Shown: positions 1 to 17,500 of the stretch, in pieces | Numbering within the stretch: position 1 is the stretch's first letter | How the letters are laid out: the number at the start of each line of letters is the position of its first letter | Assembly: GCA_023846275.1 (NCBI GenBank) | Contig: JAIUJO010000070.1 | Location: forward strand, 322,501 to 386,500 | Direction: 5' to 3' | DNA length: 64,000 nucleotides | From: Vanilla planifolia | Lineage: Eukaryota > Streptophyta > Magnoliopsida > Asparagales > Orchidaceae | Program-made: the position numbers and the translations under genes | The notes under the pieces: model-generated | Database searches by the model: none | Seen by the model: only the letters and a program-made list of their open reading frames with translations | Told to the model about the DNA's origin: nothing

Positions 1-339
1 TAATACCCACATGAATAGACACACACAAGTATGAATGCATGCAAGTGCACACATAAGCACACACACACATATAAACTCATAAACACACAAACATGCACAA
101 ACAAATAAATATACACAAGCACATACACACACATACACATACGCACACATGCACACTTATCCACGTATGCACACACGCACACGTATGCACGTGTACACAC
201 ATGGACACACATGTAAACAACACGCATACAGACACACAAATATGCAAATCCACATACATGAACCTACAAGCACACACAGACAAATGCATACACACACACA
301 TGCACACATGCACACATGCATACACTTGCACACACACAC

Positions 340-342
<3 letters not shown>

Positions 343-378
<36 letters not shown>
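343..378. repeat. (AT)18 microsatellite
   Basis: A pure AT dinucleotide run of 36 bases follows a CA run. It is the longest pure AT run I noticed in the left array, and it keeps the pyrimidine-purine alternation of its surroundings. Confidence 0.95.
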
Positions 379-382
<4 letters not shown>

Positions 383-2964
383 ATAAACCCCTCCATACAT
401 GCACATGCACAAACATATGGAAATACACACAAATATATGCAAACACATGCATATAGATTAATACACAAAAACACACATAAGCACGCACTCACATAAATAC
501 ACACACACACACACATAAAGCACACAAATATATATAAACTCATACACACATGCACAAATGCAAACACACACACATACACAAGCACACATACAAACATGTG
601 TACACCAATGCACATAGAGGCACAAGTACATCCGTGCATATGCACACACACACGGATACCTGCATAAGTACAAACACAAGCACACACATAGGCTCAAACA
701 CTTGAATGCACATATGTGAACAGACACGCACAGAGACACACACACATATGCATATGACCATTCATGCACAAATACATGCACACACACTTGAACTCACACA
801 CGCACATGCACATGCACACCCACATGCATATTGACAAATACACATGCTTAGACATGCACACTTACACATGCACGCACACAAATGCAGACATACACCCTTG
901 CACATGAGTGCATGTAAATGCACACATGCCTATATGGCGAATGCGCACACACATACACACACCAATGCACATGTACACTCATAAGAATACACTTGCACAC
1001 AAAACATGCATGTGTGCCTGAACTCATACACACTTGCACACGTGCATAAATGTACAAGTGGACAACCAACACATATGCACACAATTCATATGCATGCAAA
1101 TGCTTACCAACACACACACATGCATACACACACACACATACAAACACACGCATAGACACACATAGACTTGCACACCATGGACATAAAAGCATGCCCACAA
1201 ACACATAGAAATACACCCACAAACGTGAACCCATACATGAACACACAAGCATACATGGACTTAAAAAAATAATAACATGCACACACACTTACAACTGCAC
1301 ATGCACACACTCACACATGCACTCACGCACATGCACACACACAGACATACACATCCACACATGCACATATAAACATACATATACAAATGCACGTGCACAA
1401 GCACAGTTACACATGCTCATACACACATGTACACACATGCACATGCTTGCACATGCTCACACACATACACACCAATACACATGAATGCATACTCACACAC
1501 ATGCATACATGAATACACATATTAACACATACACGCACATGCATACATGCACATGCACACGCACACTTGCACATGTAGACATACGCACATAGGATCACTC
1601 ACACAAACACACACAATCACACTCTCATGTATGCAATTCTTCATGCCTAATACATACCCACACACAAGCATGCACATAAACACACACACGTGCATACACA
1701 AATCTACAAACACCCTCACACATGAATACACATACATAGCCACAAACCCATATCCACACACATGTGTACGCATACTAATAGACACACATGTGCACGCACA
1801 CTAGCAAGCATGCACACATATTAATACGCACCTCCTCGACACACATAAACAAGCACACAGGCACACACACACACACCTGTACATATGCACACCAACACAT
1901 GCTCACAGACACATACACACATATGTACATGCATAAAGACACACAATCATACATACACATGCACACATATGTACCACCCACATACATCCATATGCTTGCA
2001 CACAGGAACACAAGAACATGCACACACAAGCCATACAAACACATGCAAACACACATAAGGATACACACACTTACATGTGCAAACGCATGCACACATACAC
2101 ACACATGCACCCATGCATGAACAACACACACATGCACTCACACATGAATGCACATATTCATATACATGCACATGCACATGGACACACACACACACACTTA
2201 CATGTGCACAAACATGTACATGCATAGACACACACTCATGCACACACACATACGAGTATATGCACACATGTATATATGCATGCATGCACACATACATAAG
2301 CACACACACATGAATACACATGGACACACACATGAACATAAAATAACAAAGGTAGATGCATGCATCCACACACATAAGCACTAACATGCACACACACATA
2401 CACACAGATAAGAATACATGCACAGACACACATGCACACACACACTTGCACACAAACATAAGCACACACAAAGATTCACACTCCAATGCACACACGCACA
2501 ACCACACACACCCACACATAGGTGTGAACATAAACAAAAGCACACACACATGTGCCTATAGGAACACAGACACATGGCCTTACATGCACTTTCAAGCACA
2601 CATAGATGCAGAAAGACACACACTACCATATGCATGTGCACACACACACACATGCATCTCTACACACCCATTCACACATGTGTGTAGCCAGACACACACA
2701 CACATACAACATAGAAACTCATGCACACATATACACAAGAAAATAAGCATACACCTATAGATGCACACACTTACTCACATAGACAAACCACCAGTACAAA
2801 CACAGACACAGAGATACACGCGCTTCCACATGTACACACATACATAAGCAAGTATACACAAACATGAACATAGGCATACACCTGCATGCATTATCATAAA
2901 ACCACAACACATGTACACATATGTGCACACACATATACATGGACACACATGCACACACACACAC

Positions 2965-3055
2965 ACGCACACACATTCACACACACGCACACACATGCAC
3001 ACACATTCACACACATGCACACACATGCACACACATTCACACACGCACACACACA
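2965..3055. repeat. 30-bp tandem repeat, three copies
   Basis: The word ATTCAC recurs at 2,975, 3,005 and 3,035, exactly 30 bp apart, inside CA/CG/TG context that also repeats. This is a small minisatellite within the array. Confidence 0.8.
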
Positions 3056-6000
3056 CAGACATATGCACACACACACACATATGCACACTCGTAGATAGAA
3101 TCATAAACATGCACACATACATAAACTTGAAGACATATACACACACACACACATATATGGCTGCATCCATTTATGCACCCTTATGTGCACAAACACATAT
3201 AAAGAAACACATGCACATGCACACCCACACATGCACAAACACACACATGCACATATACACACACATGCATGTACAAATACGCACATACGAATACACACAT
3301 ACATGTACACACACAAGCACCTCCACATAAGCACAAGCAGGCACATACACACACATATAGGTCTACATGCATGAACATATGCATTCACATGTGCACACAC
3401 ACATATATTGACACACACATGCTTGCATAACATAGAAAAATAGGCACTCATACACCCATGCAAACACCTTATGCACACATACAGACACACATGAACACAT
3501 ATGTACACATGCTCATAGGTACACCCATACTATTAAACATGAGCACAAATGAACAAACACATGAACTAGCAAACACAAACACCCACATACAAATGCATGC
3601 ATAGAAACAGGGATACAAATGCATGCATACATGCACACATATGAACACCCACACACACACAAGCATTCATGCATACACACATAGAATGATAAGCACAAGC
3701 ATGCACAAACATAAACATGAACACAAACATGCTAAAACAAAAACATAAAAACCTACATACACACATACAAATGCATAAATACAAGCACATGCACACACAT
3801 AGATACACACATGCACACATATGTACATCTACATGCAAACACCTGCACACCCTCACACATTAATATGCATACACAAGCATGCACACACAAACTCACACAC
3901 AAGCACACACTCACATGCACACAAACACAACACACAAATACACATGCACACTTGCACACACATACAAACACACACACACACTCACTCACATCTAATCTCC
4001 CATGAGCACATGCACACATACACAAGCACATGTACACATGAAGACACATGCATCTATGCATGCACATGCATTCGTGCACACATACTCACATTCATACATA
4101 CATAGGTGCACATGCATATTTAGACATGCACAAAAATATGTAAACACCAACTCACACGAATGCATGCACACAAATTCACACACCCACAAATTATACCTAT
4201 ACACACATTTACAGACCCACACATACATGTGGACACACACAAGTGCACATATACACTAACGCACGTGCTCACAAACATACACGCACGTACACACACATAG
4301 ACATAATTGCACATGCACACACATGTAGATATAGACACACACAAGCATGCAATGCATGCTGGAACAGTTGCATAACTAGCACACCTACATGTGCTCATAT
4401 ACAAAGATGCACACAATAACTCATGCCCATACACATACACAAACACACACATGTACACCTACACACACCCAAACATGTAGACACATATGCATGAATAAAT
4501 AGATGCCCACACACGTGTACACCTACACACACTGTAACTTGCAGACAACTACACATGCATAAAGACATGCACACACACATGCATGCATACAATGAAAAAA
4601 ACACATGCACAAATGTATGCATGCACACACAAACATGTGCTCACATGTATGTACCCACACAAATACATGCACATATAATGACAAACACATGGGTGCAAGC
4701 ACACATACACACATGCACACACACACAAGTACACACACACACATGCACACATATAGGTAGACATACATGCCCACAAAAAGTCATAAACACACATGCACAC
4801 ACACACACACATGTACACATATGCACACATGCACACAAACATGCATGCGAATACATGCACATATAAGCACATGAACGCACCTACACACACGCTCATGCAT
4901 AAGCACATGCACACCTACACAAATACACATGTGTTCTTGCTCACAAACATGTACACATACACACACATAAATGCAAGCACACACATCTACACACTTACAT
5001 ATAAAGACATAGATCCATGCACACATGCTCACATACATGCACACACAAATGAACATGTGCACACATTTACATAAACACATGCACATGCACACATGCATGC
5101 GTAAAAACACATGTAGACGTTCACACATTCTCACACACACACACACACTAGCACACATATATACTTACACACAAACAAGAATACAAACATGCACACACAC
5201 ACACACACCTGCGCACACATATAGGTGCATGAACACACCCACAACCATATGTGCACGCATGCATGCTTGCACACACACACATGTCCATGTTTGCATGTAG
5301 ACACATAAGGACACTCCTGTATGCACATGCATACACACAGACACATTCGCACATGCTTACACAAACATGGACATGCACATGCACATGCACACAAACACAT
5401 GATGACACGCATGAACATGCACATGCACAAAAGAATACAGACACACATATGAAAATGTAAGCATATGCATGTACTCAAACACACACACAAAGCCACATAC
5501 ACACATACATAGAGAACAATAAACACACACACACAAAGATACTCAAGAACACTTTTACATGCACTTATGCACACACACATGCACATGTAGACACATTTGT
5601 GCCACATACACACATGCATACATGTGCTAACTTACATGCACACACACGCACACACACACTCATATACACATATACACACATGCACAAGCATACACACACA
5701 ATGGTCCACATACACACACGTGAACACACACACGTACCCACACACACAAATGTAGACACACACAAACACACATGCAAATACTAACTCTTGCACTTGCACA
5801 TGCACACACACACACACACACAAAGACACAAACACGTACACACACACACACATGCACAAGCAAGCACATATGAATACACACACTCACTCACACACGCATA
5901 AGCACACACACATGCACACCTACATGGATGCGCAACACAAACACACTCACACATAAGAATGCACATACACTTACATGCTGATGTAGACCTGCAAAGACTA

Positions 6001-6442
6001 CTAAATGTAAGAACACACACAAATGCACATGCATGTAATCACATTAATGCATGCACACAATCACACTTTCACACACATGAATGCTTACACACAAAAAACA
6101 TTCATACACACACATGTTGACATCCATGCACATAGACACAAAAATGCACACATATACATATACATGCACACATACACATAAACACACATGCATGCACCCT
6201 CATGCTAATGCAAACACACACATGCACAAACACACACACAACACGTGCACACACATGCACATATACACACACACACACACACACTTGCATGCATGCATGC
6301 ATGCACATGCACATAGGCACACGTATGCATGACACACACAAATAGATATTTTTACATCCACTAACTCACATGCATAAGCAAGTACACACACTTGCAAATG
6401 CGAGCACACACTCACACACACAAATGAACACATCTAAAAATT

Positions 6443-6592
6443 CACATAGACACACACACACATATGTACATGCATGTGCACACATGCATGCACAAATATA
6501 AATACACATAGACACACACACACACATATGTACATGCATGTGCACACATGCCTGCACAAATATAAATACACATAGACACACACACAAATGCA
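6443..6592. repeat. 62-64 bp tandem duplication
   Basis: A segment beginning CACATAGACACACACA and containing CATATGTACATGCATGTG, CACACATGC and AAATATAAATA occurs at 6,443 and again at 6,505; a partial third copy begins at 6,569. The copies differ by one CA unit and one base (ATGCATG against ATGCCTG). It is a recent local duplication compared with the diverged surroundings. Confidence 0.9.
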
Positions 6593-7015
6593 CTCTCGTA
6601 TACATACACACAAACACGACAAAGCACACGTGCACAAACACACACACATACAAACATGCATGCCTACTTATATGCACACACACATATGAATAGACAAACC
6701 TGTACCCATGCACACAAATGCATGAGCAAACACTCAGATGAATAGATGTACAAAAACAAACACATGCATGCACATGCGTTCTCATAAACACACACACACA
6801 CTAACATGCACACACCTAGGCACACACATATGTACACCCACACACATGGATGTACACCCATACAAACACCCACACATACATGCTCACAGACACATGCATG
6901 AACACACTCACCCAAACATATGCTTGCATACACATGCAAATGCACAAGCACACAAATGACTGCACAAATACGCATACAAATACACACATGTGCATGAGTT
7001 AACATACACACATAT

Positions 7016-9110
7016 GCCACCCATACACACACAAATACTCATAGACATACACACAAAGGCATGCGCACACATGAACAATCACACAACCACATGCACATGT
7101 GCCTGCATGTACCTACACATAGACACATGGATGCATTCATGCACACTCAAACTGGTGCACACATGTATGAGGATATACACACTTGCATGCATATGCAAAA
7201 ATACACAGACATACACATCCACACATATGCATGAACACAAAAAAAATAGACACACTTGCATGCACACACAGGCACACATACATGTCCACAAACACACATG
7301 CACATACACTTACACAACCACACATGCACACACACAAACATCGACATGTGATACATATATACACACATGCAAACACAAACACTCAATCACACATGGGCAC
7401 AACCACAAATAGACATCCACACATATGCACACATCTTATAGGCACATGCATGCACACACACACCCACAAACTCATAGAAGCACATACAAACTCATGCATG
7501 TATACCCTCACACAATCACAACATACACTTATACACTCATATAGTCACAATCACACATACAAATACATACACAAATACACACACACTAACATGCACAAAA
7601 ACTCACACATACATGCATCTACATACACAGATACACACATATGACCACCACACACACACAGTGCACACACATGTAGACACACACACACATATGCATGCAC
7701 ACACCCAAGTGCACACAAATATGTGCTTACACAAACTTACTCACTCCCACTCATACACATGGACAAAAAAATAAGTAAACACATAAAAACATGCCACATA
7801 AATACAAACGCTTTACCCACACATGCATGTGCACACTGAAGTATGAACACATGCACATGCACACTCACACCACACACGTGTAGACATATGCACACAAACA
7901 CTCATGTGTAGAAATGCATGCACACTTGCATGCACACACACACAAATGCGTACACATGCAGACACAAAGGTACAATCATGCACAATAATATGCACACACA
8001 AATGAATGTACACACATGCATTCATGTCCACACTCACTCACATGTGCACTCACACCCACACACATGAACATTCACACTCATGCACCTACACACACATATG
8101 TGCATGTGTGCACAAGTACACACACATGTATCTATGCACATAGGTGCACACTGATGCATACATATGTGCACATCATCACACATGCACACCATCACACAAG
8201 CTCACATGCACAAACACACTTACACATGAATGCATGCTTTCATATGCATGTAGTCACATGCATGCACAAATGTGCACATGCACATGCACAACAACATAAT
8301 GCACTCGCATGCACATGCTCATAGATGCATAGATATACGCACATGGGAAGACACACACATGCAAAAACACATAGCAAAAGCATGCACAAGTACACATGAA
8401 CACACGAACATCCACACACACCCACACCTATATACACACACACATGAGTCTGCATACACTCACGCACACACCTACCCACTCACATGCATATGTACACACA
8501 CTCAAATTCACATATGCAAATAAACACGAATGCATGCACGCTAGCACACCCGCAAGCACCCACACACACATAAGCACATATACACACACATGCACATGCA
8601 TTCATACCCATATGCATTCACCACACACAAAAACACACACATGCATTGACACATTCAAACACACATGCATGCAAGCATGCACTTATGAATGAATGCACGA
8701 CCACATGCACAAACACAAAACTACACATTTACACACACACACATTGCACTTGTGCATAAACATGCACATGCACACACAGATACTAACACACAAACATATA
8801 AAAACACAGGCACACACACACACATGTATGCATAGATGCACACACACATGTGCTTACAGATGCAAATACATGTACACGCACAAGCACACATGCACACACA
8901 AGAGTACAAACACAAGCACACACATAAACAGACACATGTAGACACACACACTAGCATATACAAATTCTTACACAAGCACTTGCACACAAACACATGCACT
9001 CTCATACACACAAATGCACATATATGTACACTTATGCACATGTGCAAGCATGCACACTCGCACATAAATATGTACACACATGGGCATGTACATGTAGACA
9101 TGCACGTATA
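7016..9110. repeat. Unit A of a ~2.17 kb tandem duplication
   Basis: Rare words recur in the same order in the next segment. Examples are GCCACC at 7,016 and 9,178; CTTACACAACCA at 7,309 and 9,476; CTCATAGAAGCAC at 7,471 and 9,640; TTACTCACTCCCAC at 7,737 and 9,883; ACAATAATATGCACACA at 7,982 and 10,141; ATTCACATATG at 8,506 and 10,642; GGGCATGT at 9,082 and 11,278. The offset stays between 2,136 and 2,196 bp over 2 kb, which random low-complexity sequence would not do. The outer limits are approximate. Confidence 0.85.
8174..8205. repeat. 16-bp repeat, two copies, in unit A
   Basis: CATCACACATGCACAC begins at 8,174 and its second, partial copy at 8,190. The equivalent place in the downstream 2.17 kb unit has three copies. 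Confidence 0.75.
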
Positions 9111-9177
9111 CACAAACACAAGAATAAGTATGCAAATAAACATACACACAAGTACATGAATGAAAATGCACAAACGT

Positions 9178-11310
9178 GCCACCTATACACAGAAATGCTC
9201 ATAGGCAAACACATACACACACAAGCACACACATGCACGCATACATATGCATGCACATGTATACACATAGACACAGGCATACATAGGCACACACACATCC
9301 ATTCACATACATAGAATTGTGCAATCATGCATGCAAATATACTTACTTGTACACATATGCACACAAACCTATGTGCACGTACACACACACATATTTGCAC
9401 TCATGCATGAACAAAAACAAACATACACACAAATGCACACATACAAAAATGCCCTCGAACACACAAGTACATGCACTTACACAACCACACATGCACATAC
9501 ACAAATAGACATCTGATGCATACATATACATATGCAAACACATACACTCAATCATACATATGCATATGCACAAATAGACACACACATATATGCACACATC
9601 ACATAGGCACATACAAGCACACACACACACACACAAAAACTCATAGAAGCACACACATGCATGTATACACCTCGAAATTGAAAGACACTAATACCCTCAT
9701 ATAATCACAAACACTAACATGCACACAAACTCACACATACACACACCTACACACACACACATACACACACATGAGAATACACACATGTGGATTGACACAT
9801 GTACATGCACATATACTAAAACACACACAAGCATACACTAGCATAGACACACATGTGCATAGAAATATGTGCTTGCACACACTTACTCACTCCCACACAT
9901 ACACATGCACTAACATACTGACACTTAAGTAAACACACGAAAACACATCCACATAGACACAAACACTTGCACTCGCACGTGGATATGCACACACAAGTAT
10001 GCACACATGGACATGCACACTCGCACACACACATGTGCAAACACATGCACACAAACACTCATGTGTAGACATGCATGCACACTTGTACGCACACACACAC
10101 ATAGATGCATGCACATGTAGACACACATGTGCAATTGTGGACAATAATATGCACACACACACAATAACATACACACACATGTGCTCATATCTACACTCAC
10201 TCACATGTGCACACGCACACAAACACTCACACACACCCATACACACACATAGGTGCATGCATGCACATGTACACACACATGTATGCATACACATAAATAC
10301 ACGTAAGCACACGCATACATGCACAACATCGCACATGCACACCATCGCACATGCACACCATTACACATGCACCCATAGCACACTCACACATGCATGCACG
10401 CATGCACATGCATGTAGACACACAAACACACAAACATACACGTGCACATACATAGCAACGCATATGTACTAACAACCATGTGCTTACACATGCGTAAATA
10501 CACACTTGAATCGAAATACACACACACACACATGCACAAGCACATAGGCAAACACAAGCACAAGTACACATGAACACATGAACATGCACACACACTTATA
10601 CCCACACCCATATACGCACATGCATACGTACACACACTCTAATTCACATATGAAAATGTACATGCTCACACACAAACACATGCACACAAACATGAACACA
10701 TGCACATGAATGAATGCAGACTATCACACATGCAAGCACCTACACATTCATAAGCACATGCACAAACACACACATGAAAACACACTCATACACACATGCA
10801 TACACACCCACAAAAACACACACACACATGATGTGCATGTACAAACAAACATGCATGCAAACATGCACTCATAAATGCACACATGGCCACTTGCACTAAC
10901 ACACAAATACATATGCACACACGCACACACACTTACAAAAACATGCACATGCACACACAGATATTAACACACACACATATGCATATGTAAACACACAAGC
11001 ATACACTCGCATACACCTACAGATGCATAGACACATGTGTAGACAAATGCAAACACATGAACACACACAATCTCATACATGCACACACATGCATACACAC
11101 ACATGAACACCCATAATTAGACACATGCATGCACATACACACACAAAAGCACATACAAATGGTTACACATGTACTTCCACACACACACATATGCACTCTT
11201 ACACACAAATGCACACATATGTACAATTATGCACATAAACAAACATGCACACTCCGACACAAAGATGCACACAATTGGGCATGTGCATGTAGACATACAC
11301 ATATGCACAA
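9178..11310. repeat. Unit B of a ~2.17 kb tandem duplication
   Basis: This is the downstream partner of the segment at 7,016-9,110, colinear with it over its whole length with many small insertions and deletions. Divergence is clear (CA-run lengths and many transitions differ), so the duplication is not very recent. I did not find a convincing third copy on either side. Confidence 0.85.
10327..10374. repeat. 16-bp repeat, three copies, in unit B
   Basis: CATCGCACATGCACAC-type units begin at 10,327, 10,343 and 10,359. They sit in the same position as the two-copy repeat at 8,174, showing a copy-number change since the larger duplication. Confidence 0.8.
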
Positions 11311-13849
11311 AAAGATACACACACACATACACCTATATACACTGATGAACACACACATATGCAAATGCACATGCACTTACACTTGCAAACTCACATGCAC
11401 AAGCACATGCAAACATGCATGCAGACACACACATGTCCACATAAAGACACATGCACACAAAGGCAACCACAAGCATGCATGCTCACAAATATACATGTAC
11501 CCACATGCATAGACATCCACACACACGTGTGCCCAAGCACACAGACACATGCACACACAAAAGCACATCAACATTTGCATAAACATACACATGCACATAC
11601 ACATGCACATACACACACACACATATTCCTACACACATATATCCACATCCACACACACATAGACATGTGCACATGCACTCACACATGCACAATAGTGCAC
11701 ACAAACATACACACACACACGTACACATAGGCATGCCCCTACACACTTACACAAACACATGCACACACATGCACACACACACACAAACACAAGCACACAC
11801 GTATGCATAAACACACACACATGCACATAAACACACACATGCATATAAAAATACATATACACACATGCACATGCACAAAAATATGCTACCAAAACCACTC
11901 ACATGGATGCATATACATGCATGTGCACACATGCATGCACATCTCCCCTCACACACACATTGATACAAATGCACATATACACATGCACAAGGGCACACAT
12001 GCCTACACATGCTCACAAACACATGCATACACACCTATGCACATGTGCGAATAAAACCAAACATAGGCATGCACACACACACCAACAAGGATGCACACTA
12101 ACTTACTAACACACATAGGTGCACAAACACACGGACATACACACACACACATACACATGACTAGCACATGCATGCACACATATACCATGCACATGCACAC
12201 GTAGACACACCCACATGTATGCATGTCCAAAAACTTGAACACATGCACACACACACACATTTACAAGTATGCATTTAAAAGCACTCAAACACATGCCACA
12301 TACACATGCATAAAAATGAAGACATATACACAAGCATGCACACATGCATGTGCACATGCCAACAAGCACAAACATTCAAACATGCACACACACACACACA
12401 CATGCACACACCCACACACATGCATCCATGCATGAACATGTACAAACACATAGACACATGTACTAATGAACACATTCACATGCATAACACACACTCACAA
12501 GGACACACGTGTGCAAACTCACATACACAGATGTACACACACATACATACGTGAGACTATGCACATGCAGACACACACATGCACATGCATATGCACACAC
12601 TTAGTTGCACATGCAGAAGCTAACACAAATGCACATGCATGCACAGGCAAATGAGCGTACATGCACATACACACACATAGGCATGCACACATGTGCACAC
12701 ACATACACACACATGCACACATATGTAATCACACACACACACACACTCGAATGCACCTACACACATTCACGCATTCACAGAGATGCCCAATCATGCACAC
12801 GCTTGTACACACACACATGAAGAAACACACATGCATGCACATATACATGCATGCACACATTGACATGTATAAACACATCCACACGCACAAACACACACAA
12901 AACACACACACATGCAACCACACACACCAACCCACATGCATAATACATGGGCACACACTTGTAGTCATGCACAGATGAGCTCACATACACATAACTACAC
13001 AAACTCAAGCACTTACACACAAGTGAATCCACAAGCACGAACATAATCGCACACAAACCTGTACGAACACACCCACTCATGCACATGCATACAGACATGC
13101 ACACACAAAAATACATAGATGCTTACAAAAAAGACACACATTCACAAACACACACACATACACATGCAAGCACACACAGACATGCATAGAAATATGCCCA
13201 CACATGCCTACACACATGAACCCACACATGCACATAGACTCACACACACATCTAGAAACACCCACACACATGCATATGTACATGCAAACACTCAAACTCA
13301 CACACCCATAAACACACATGCACACTCACTTCCATAAAGTCCCTGCACGCACATGCACATGAACACACACATAACCTTGAACATTCACACACACACACAC
13401 AAACTCAATCACACAGACATTCATACCCATATAAATGCACACATGCACGAATATACCCGCTCATGAACAAACTCGCACACATAAACGTACACAAATGAAT
13501 GTTAACATAGGCACACACAAATGCATTCATGCACATGCACACATGCACACACACACACACACAAACACCCAAGTGTATGTATGCATGCATGTGTGCACAC
13601 ACACACATGCATAAACATCTGCATGCATATTTTTTGACATATGCACACACTCATGCACAAACAAGCACATAGACTTGTGCACACAATCATTCACACACAC
13701 CCCACAAACACAAAAACACACATGCACACACGCACACACACACACATAAACAAAAACACAAATGCACAAACACACACACATGTACACACAAACATATACA
13801 TCTTGACACCTACATGCACACACACACACACACAAAAACTTATGCACAC

Positions 13850-14545
13850 ATGCACACACACTCATACAAACAAGAACCTAGACACCTTCTAAGTACACAA
13901 CACACACACACTCAAATGACTCAAAGATGCATACACATACTGATACACTCACTTACACATGCATATACATGCATGCTCACACACAAGTGCAAACACACAT
14001 TTGTTGACACAAAACACGCACATGGAGATGGACACACATATGCACACACACACACACATATGCATGCACAAATGCACCCGCGTATAATGGCACACACATG
14101 CAAACACATGTGTGCATATGCATGGACATAGACACAAACACGTCCACACAGACATGCACCCACATGAACAAACACATGCATAGACATACACACACATAAG
14201 CACATGCACACATGCGCACAACCATACACACACACACATTCACAATCACACACATGTACACACATGCACACACATGCGCACACACACATGAACACAGACA
14301 ACCACCAATGCACACACACACGTTCCCACATGCACACACACACACACACATGCACTCATACACACATAACATACCCACACACACAAAGACCAATATACAT
14401 CCACACACAGAAGAACAGAAACACACATTTGTACACCTATACATTTATGCATGTGTACACATGCATGCATATAGACACATGAACTCATGCACACACACAT
14501 ATACACACACACACATGCATACATACACATACACCTCAACACACA
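13850..14545 (+). repeat. Array segment with a colinear copy 15.0 kb downstream
   Basis: Words shared in order with 28,836-29,546 include CTCATACAAACAAGAACC (13,861 and 28,847), CTCAAATG (13,911 and 28,899), CATTTG (13,999 and 28,992), AATGGCACAC (14,087 and 29,084), CATTCACAATCAC (14,238 and 29,238), AAAGACCAATA (14,385 and 29,391) and CACCTCAACAC (14,532 and 29,536). The offset drifts only from 14,986 to 15,006. Confidence 0.85.
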
Positions 14546-17500
14546 TTCACACACATGCATACATATATGCAAGCAAACCCACACACACACACATGTACGC
14601 ATGTACACACATGCACACATGTGCATACATGCAGACACACACGCGTACTCATACACATGTGCACAGTAATATAGACATGCCTACACACAAGTGCACACAC
14701 ACACGCACATAAGAACACAAATGTGTATGCACAAGCACATAAAAACAAGCACACACATATGCACAAATGCACACACTCACATATGCACTCATGCACGCAC
14801 AGACTTTTATAGATACAAACAAGCATTCTAATACACACAGACTAACATGTGCACTTGCTCAACACACCCAAACATGTACTCACATGCACTCACAAACACA
14901 CATGCACACACTCACATGCACAAGCACACACACACACAAAGTCACACACGCATATGCAATTGCATATACTCACTCACACACACACATACCCACAAATTCA
15001 CACATGCACACATGCATAAGAATGCCTGTACATGCACACAAGCATGCACCAATGCACACACACCCACACACTCACATAAACATACACAAACACATGCACA
15101 TACTCATGTGCATATGCATATGCACTCATAACACATGCTCAATTACACAACCCCATCCTCCACACACCCAACCATAAACTCATGCAAACACACACATCAA
15201 TGAATACATAGATGTACACATGCACATACCCATGCATACACACAAGCACATATGCCCATGCATACAAAAACACACAAAGCCACTCACACACACACATCTA
15301 CACACAAACAAACAAACACATGCACATGGTTGCACTTGCACATGCACATCCATAAAAACCTACAGACACAAACACACTCACAAATGCATGCACACACACC
15401 TGCACAATCATGCGCACATGTTCATGCATGTAGACATACACATACATGCACTCTATTACTTGTACACAATGACATACACGAGGGCACACACATGCACAAA
15501 CACACACAAACACATAGAAATACATGCACATGAACAAGCACATAAATACAAATACACACATAAACACGTGCACACATATATGCATATGCACATGGGATCT
15601 CAGACACATATGCATGCACACACTCAACACACACAAACATACACCCACATGAACTCGCAAACACGCACACATCACATGCACAACACCAACACGAGCACAC
15701 AAACACACACATATACACATATGCACATTCACACACACATCCACACAAGCATACACATAGCCACAAACTCACACATGAATTAAAACACACAAATACTTGC
15801 ATATTCACACATGCATGCACTTTGACACACACAAGTACACACACGCACTCCAGCACACGCACATAAGAAAAACTAGAAGCACAACCACACATGCTCAAAC
15901 ACACAAACACACACATGTGCACATTAATGCACACACTCAAATACACATAAACACACCACCATACACACACATATAGACACAACCACAAACTCATGCACAG
16001 ATAAACACACAAATGGTTACACATGTGCACACACATAGGTATCCATACACACACATAAGAGCTCATGCCCAAGCATGCAAACACACACACACACCCCTAC
16101 ACACTAACACAACCACTCACATGCACATGCACACACAAATAGGCATATGTAAACATACACAAAAAAATACAAACCCACATAAAATACATGCACACAAACA
16201 CAGATGTATGCACAAAGACACACACATGTAGACAAGAGAACACACACAAACACATAAACATGCACACATGCACACAAACACTAACATAAGAATGCATAAG
16301 AAAACATGCACTTATGTGTGCACACAAAAATGTGCATACGTGCTCACATGAGAACACACATTCATGTGCACTAACACATGTCTACACACACACATGTACA
16401 CACTCACACACATGCACATGTATACAGACACGCACACCCACAAATGCATGCACGAACTCAACTGCATGCACACACACCTGCACACACATGCCTACTAGCA
16501 CACACATGCATGCACAATAGACACACATAAACACACACTTATACACACCCACATGCACAGATACAACAAATATACACGCTACTTTCACACACACATGATG
16601 TACACATGTACAAACACACATGTGCATACGTGAACATACATGCACACATATGCACATCCACCCAAACACATAAACACAAGTACATGCTTGCTCGTAGACC
16701 CACATAACATGCACATATCTATACATCCACATAGGCCCACACAAAAGAATGCATGTGCACACAAAAAAACATGCACATGTGCACATGTATATGCATAAGT
16801 GCCTAGACACGCACATACGCAGGTACACACATGCATGCATAAAGACATGTACATGCAAGCACATGCACCCATACAAGAATGTACACATGCACACTCATTG
16901 AAACAACTCCACACACACAAATGCATATACACACCCTCAGCACATAAACACACACACATGTACATACTTATAAAGGTGCCTGAACTTGCATTGCAGACAT
17001 ATAGATGCACACACATAAACATAGGTGCACACACAGACATATGTGCACACACATGCACATCATCACATTCACACTCATACAAACACATGTACATGCACAA
17101 AATCACACATATTGGTATAAAGACATCTACACACAATCCAAAAAAGTATGTACACGAGCACACATGCACAAACACTCCCTCACCCACAAACATTCACACT
17201 AGCCCACACATGCATGCACACACACACACACACACATGGACATGTTTGTACATAGTCACACACTCACATGCAGACACTAACATACACACATACCCATTCA
17301 CAAACTCACATGCACACAAAAACATACACACACCTACACACACGGATGCATTAACGTACACTGCACATAAATGCATGCACGTAAGCACTCATACACACAC
17401 GTGTGCAAAAACACATGCATATGCTTACACAATGTACCCACATATGCACAGTCAAGCACACATCCACAAACACCTACACACATGCACAAAAATATGCATA

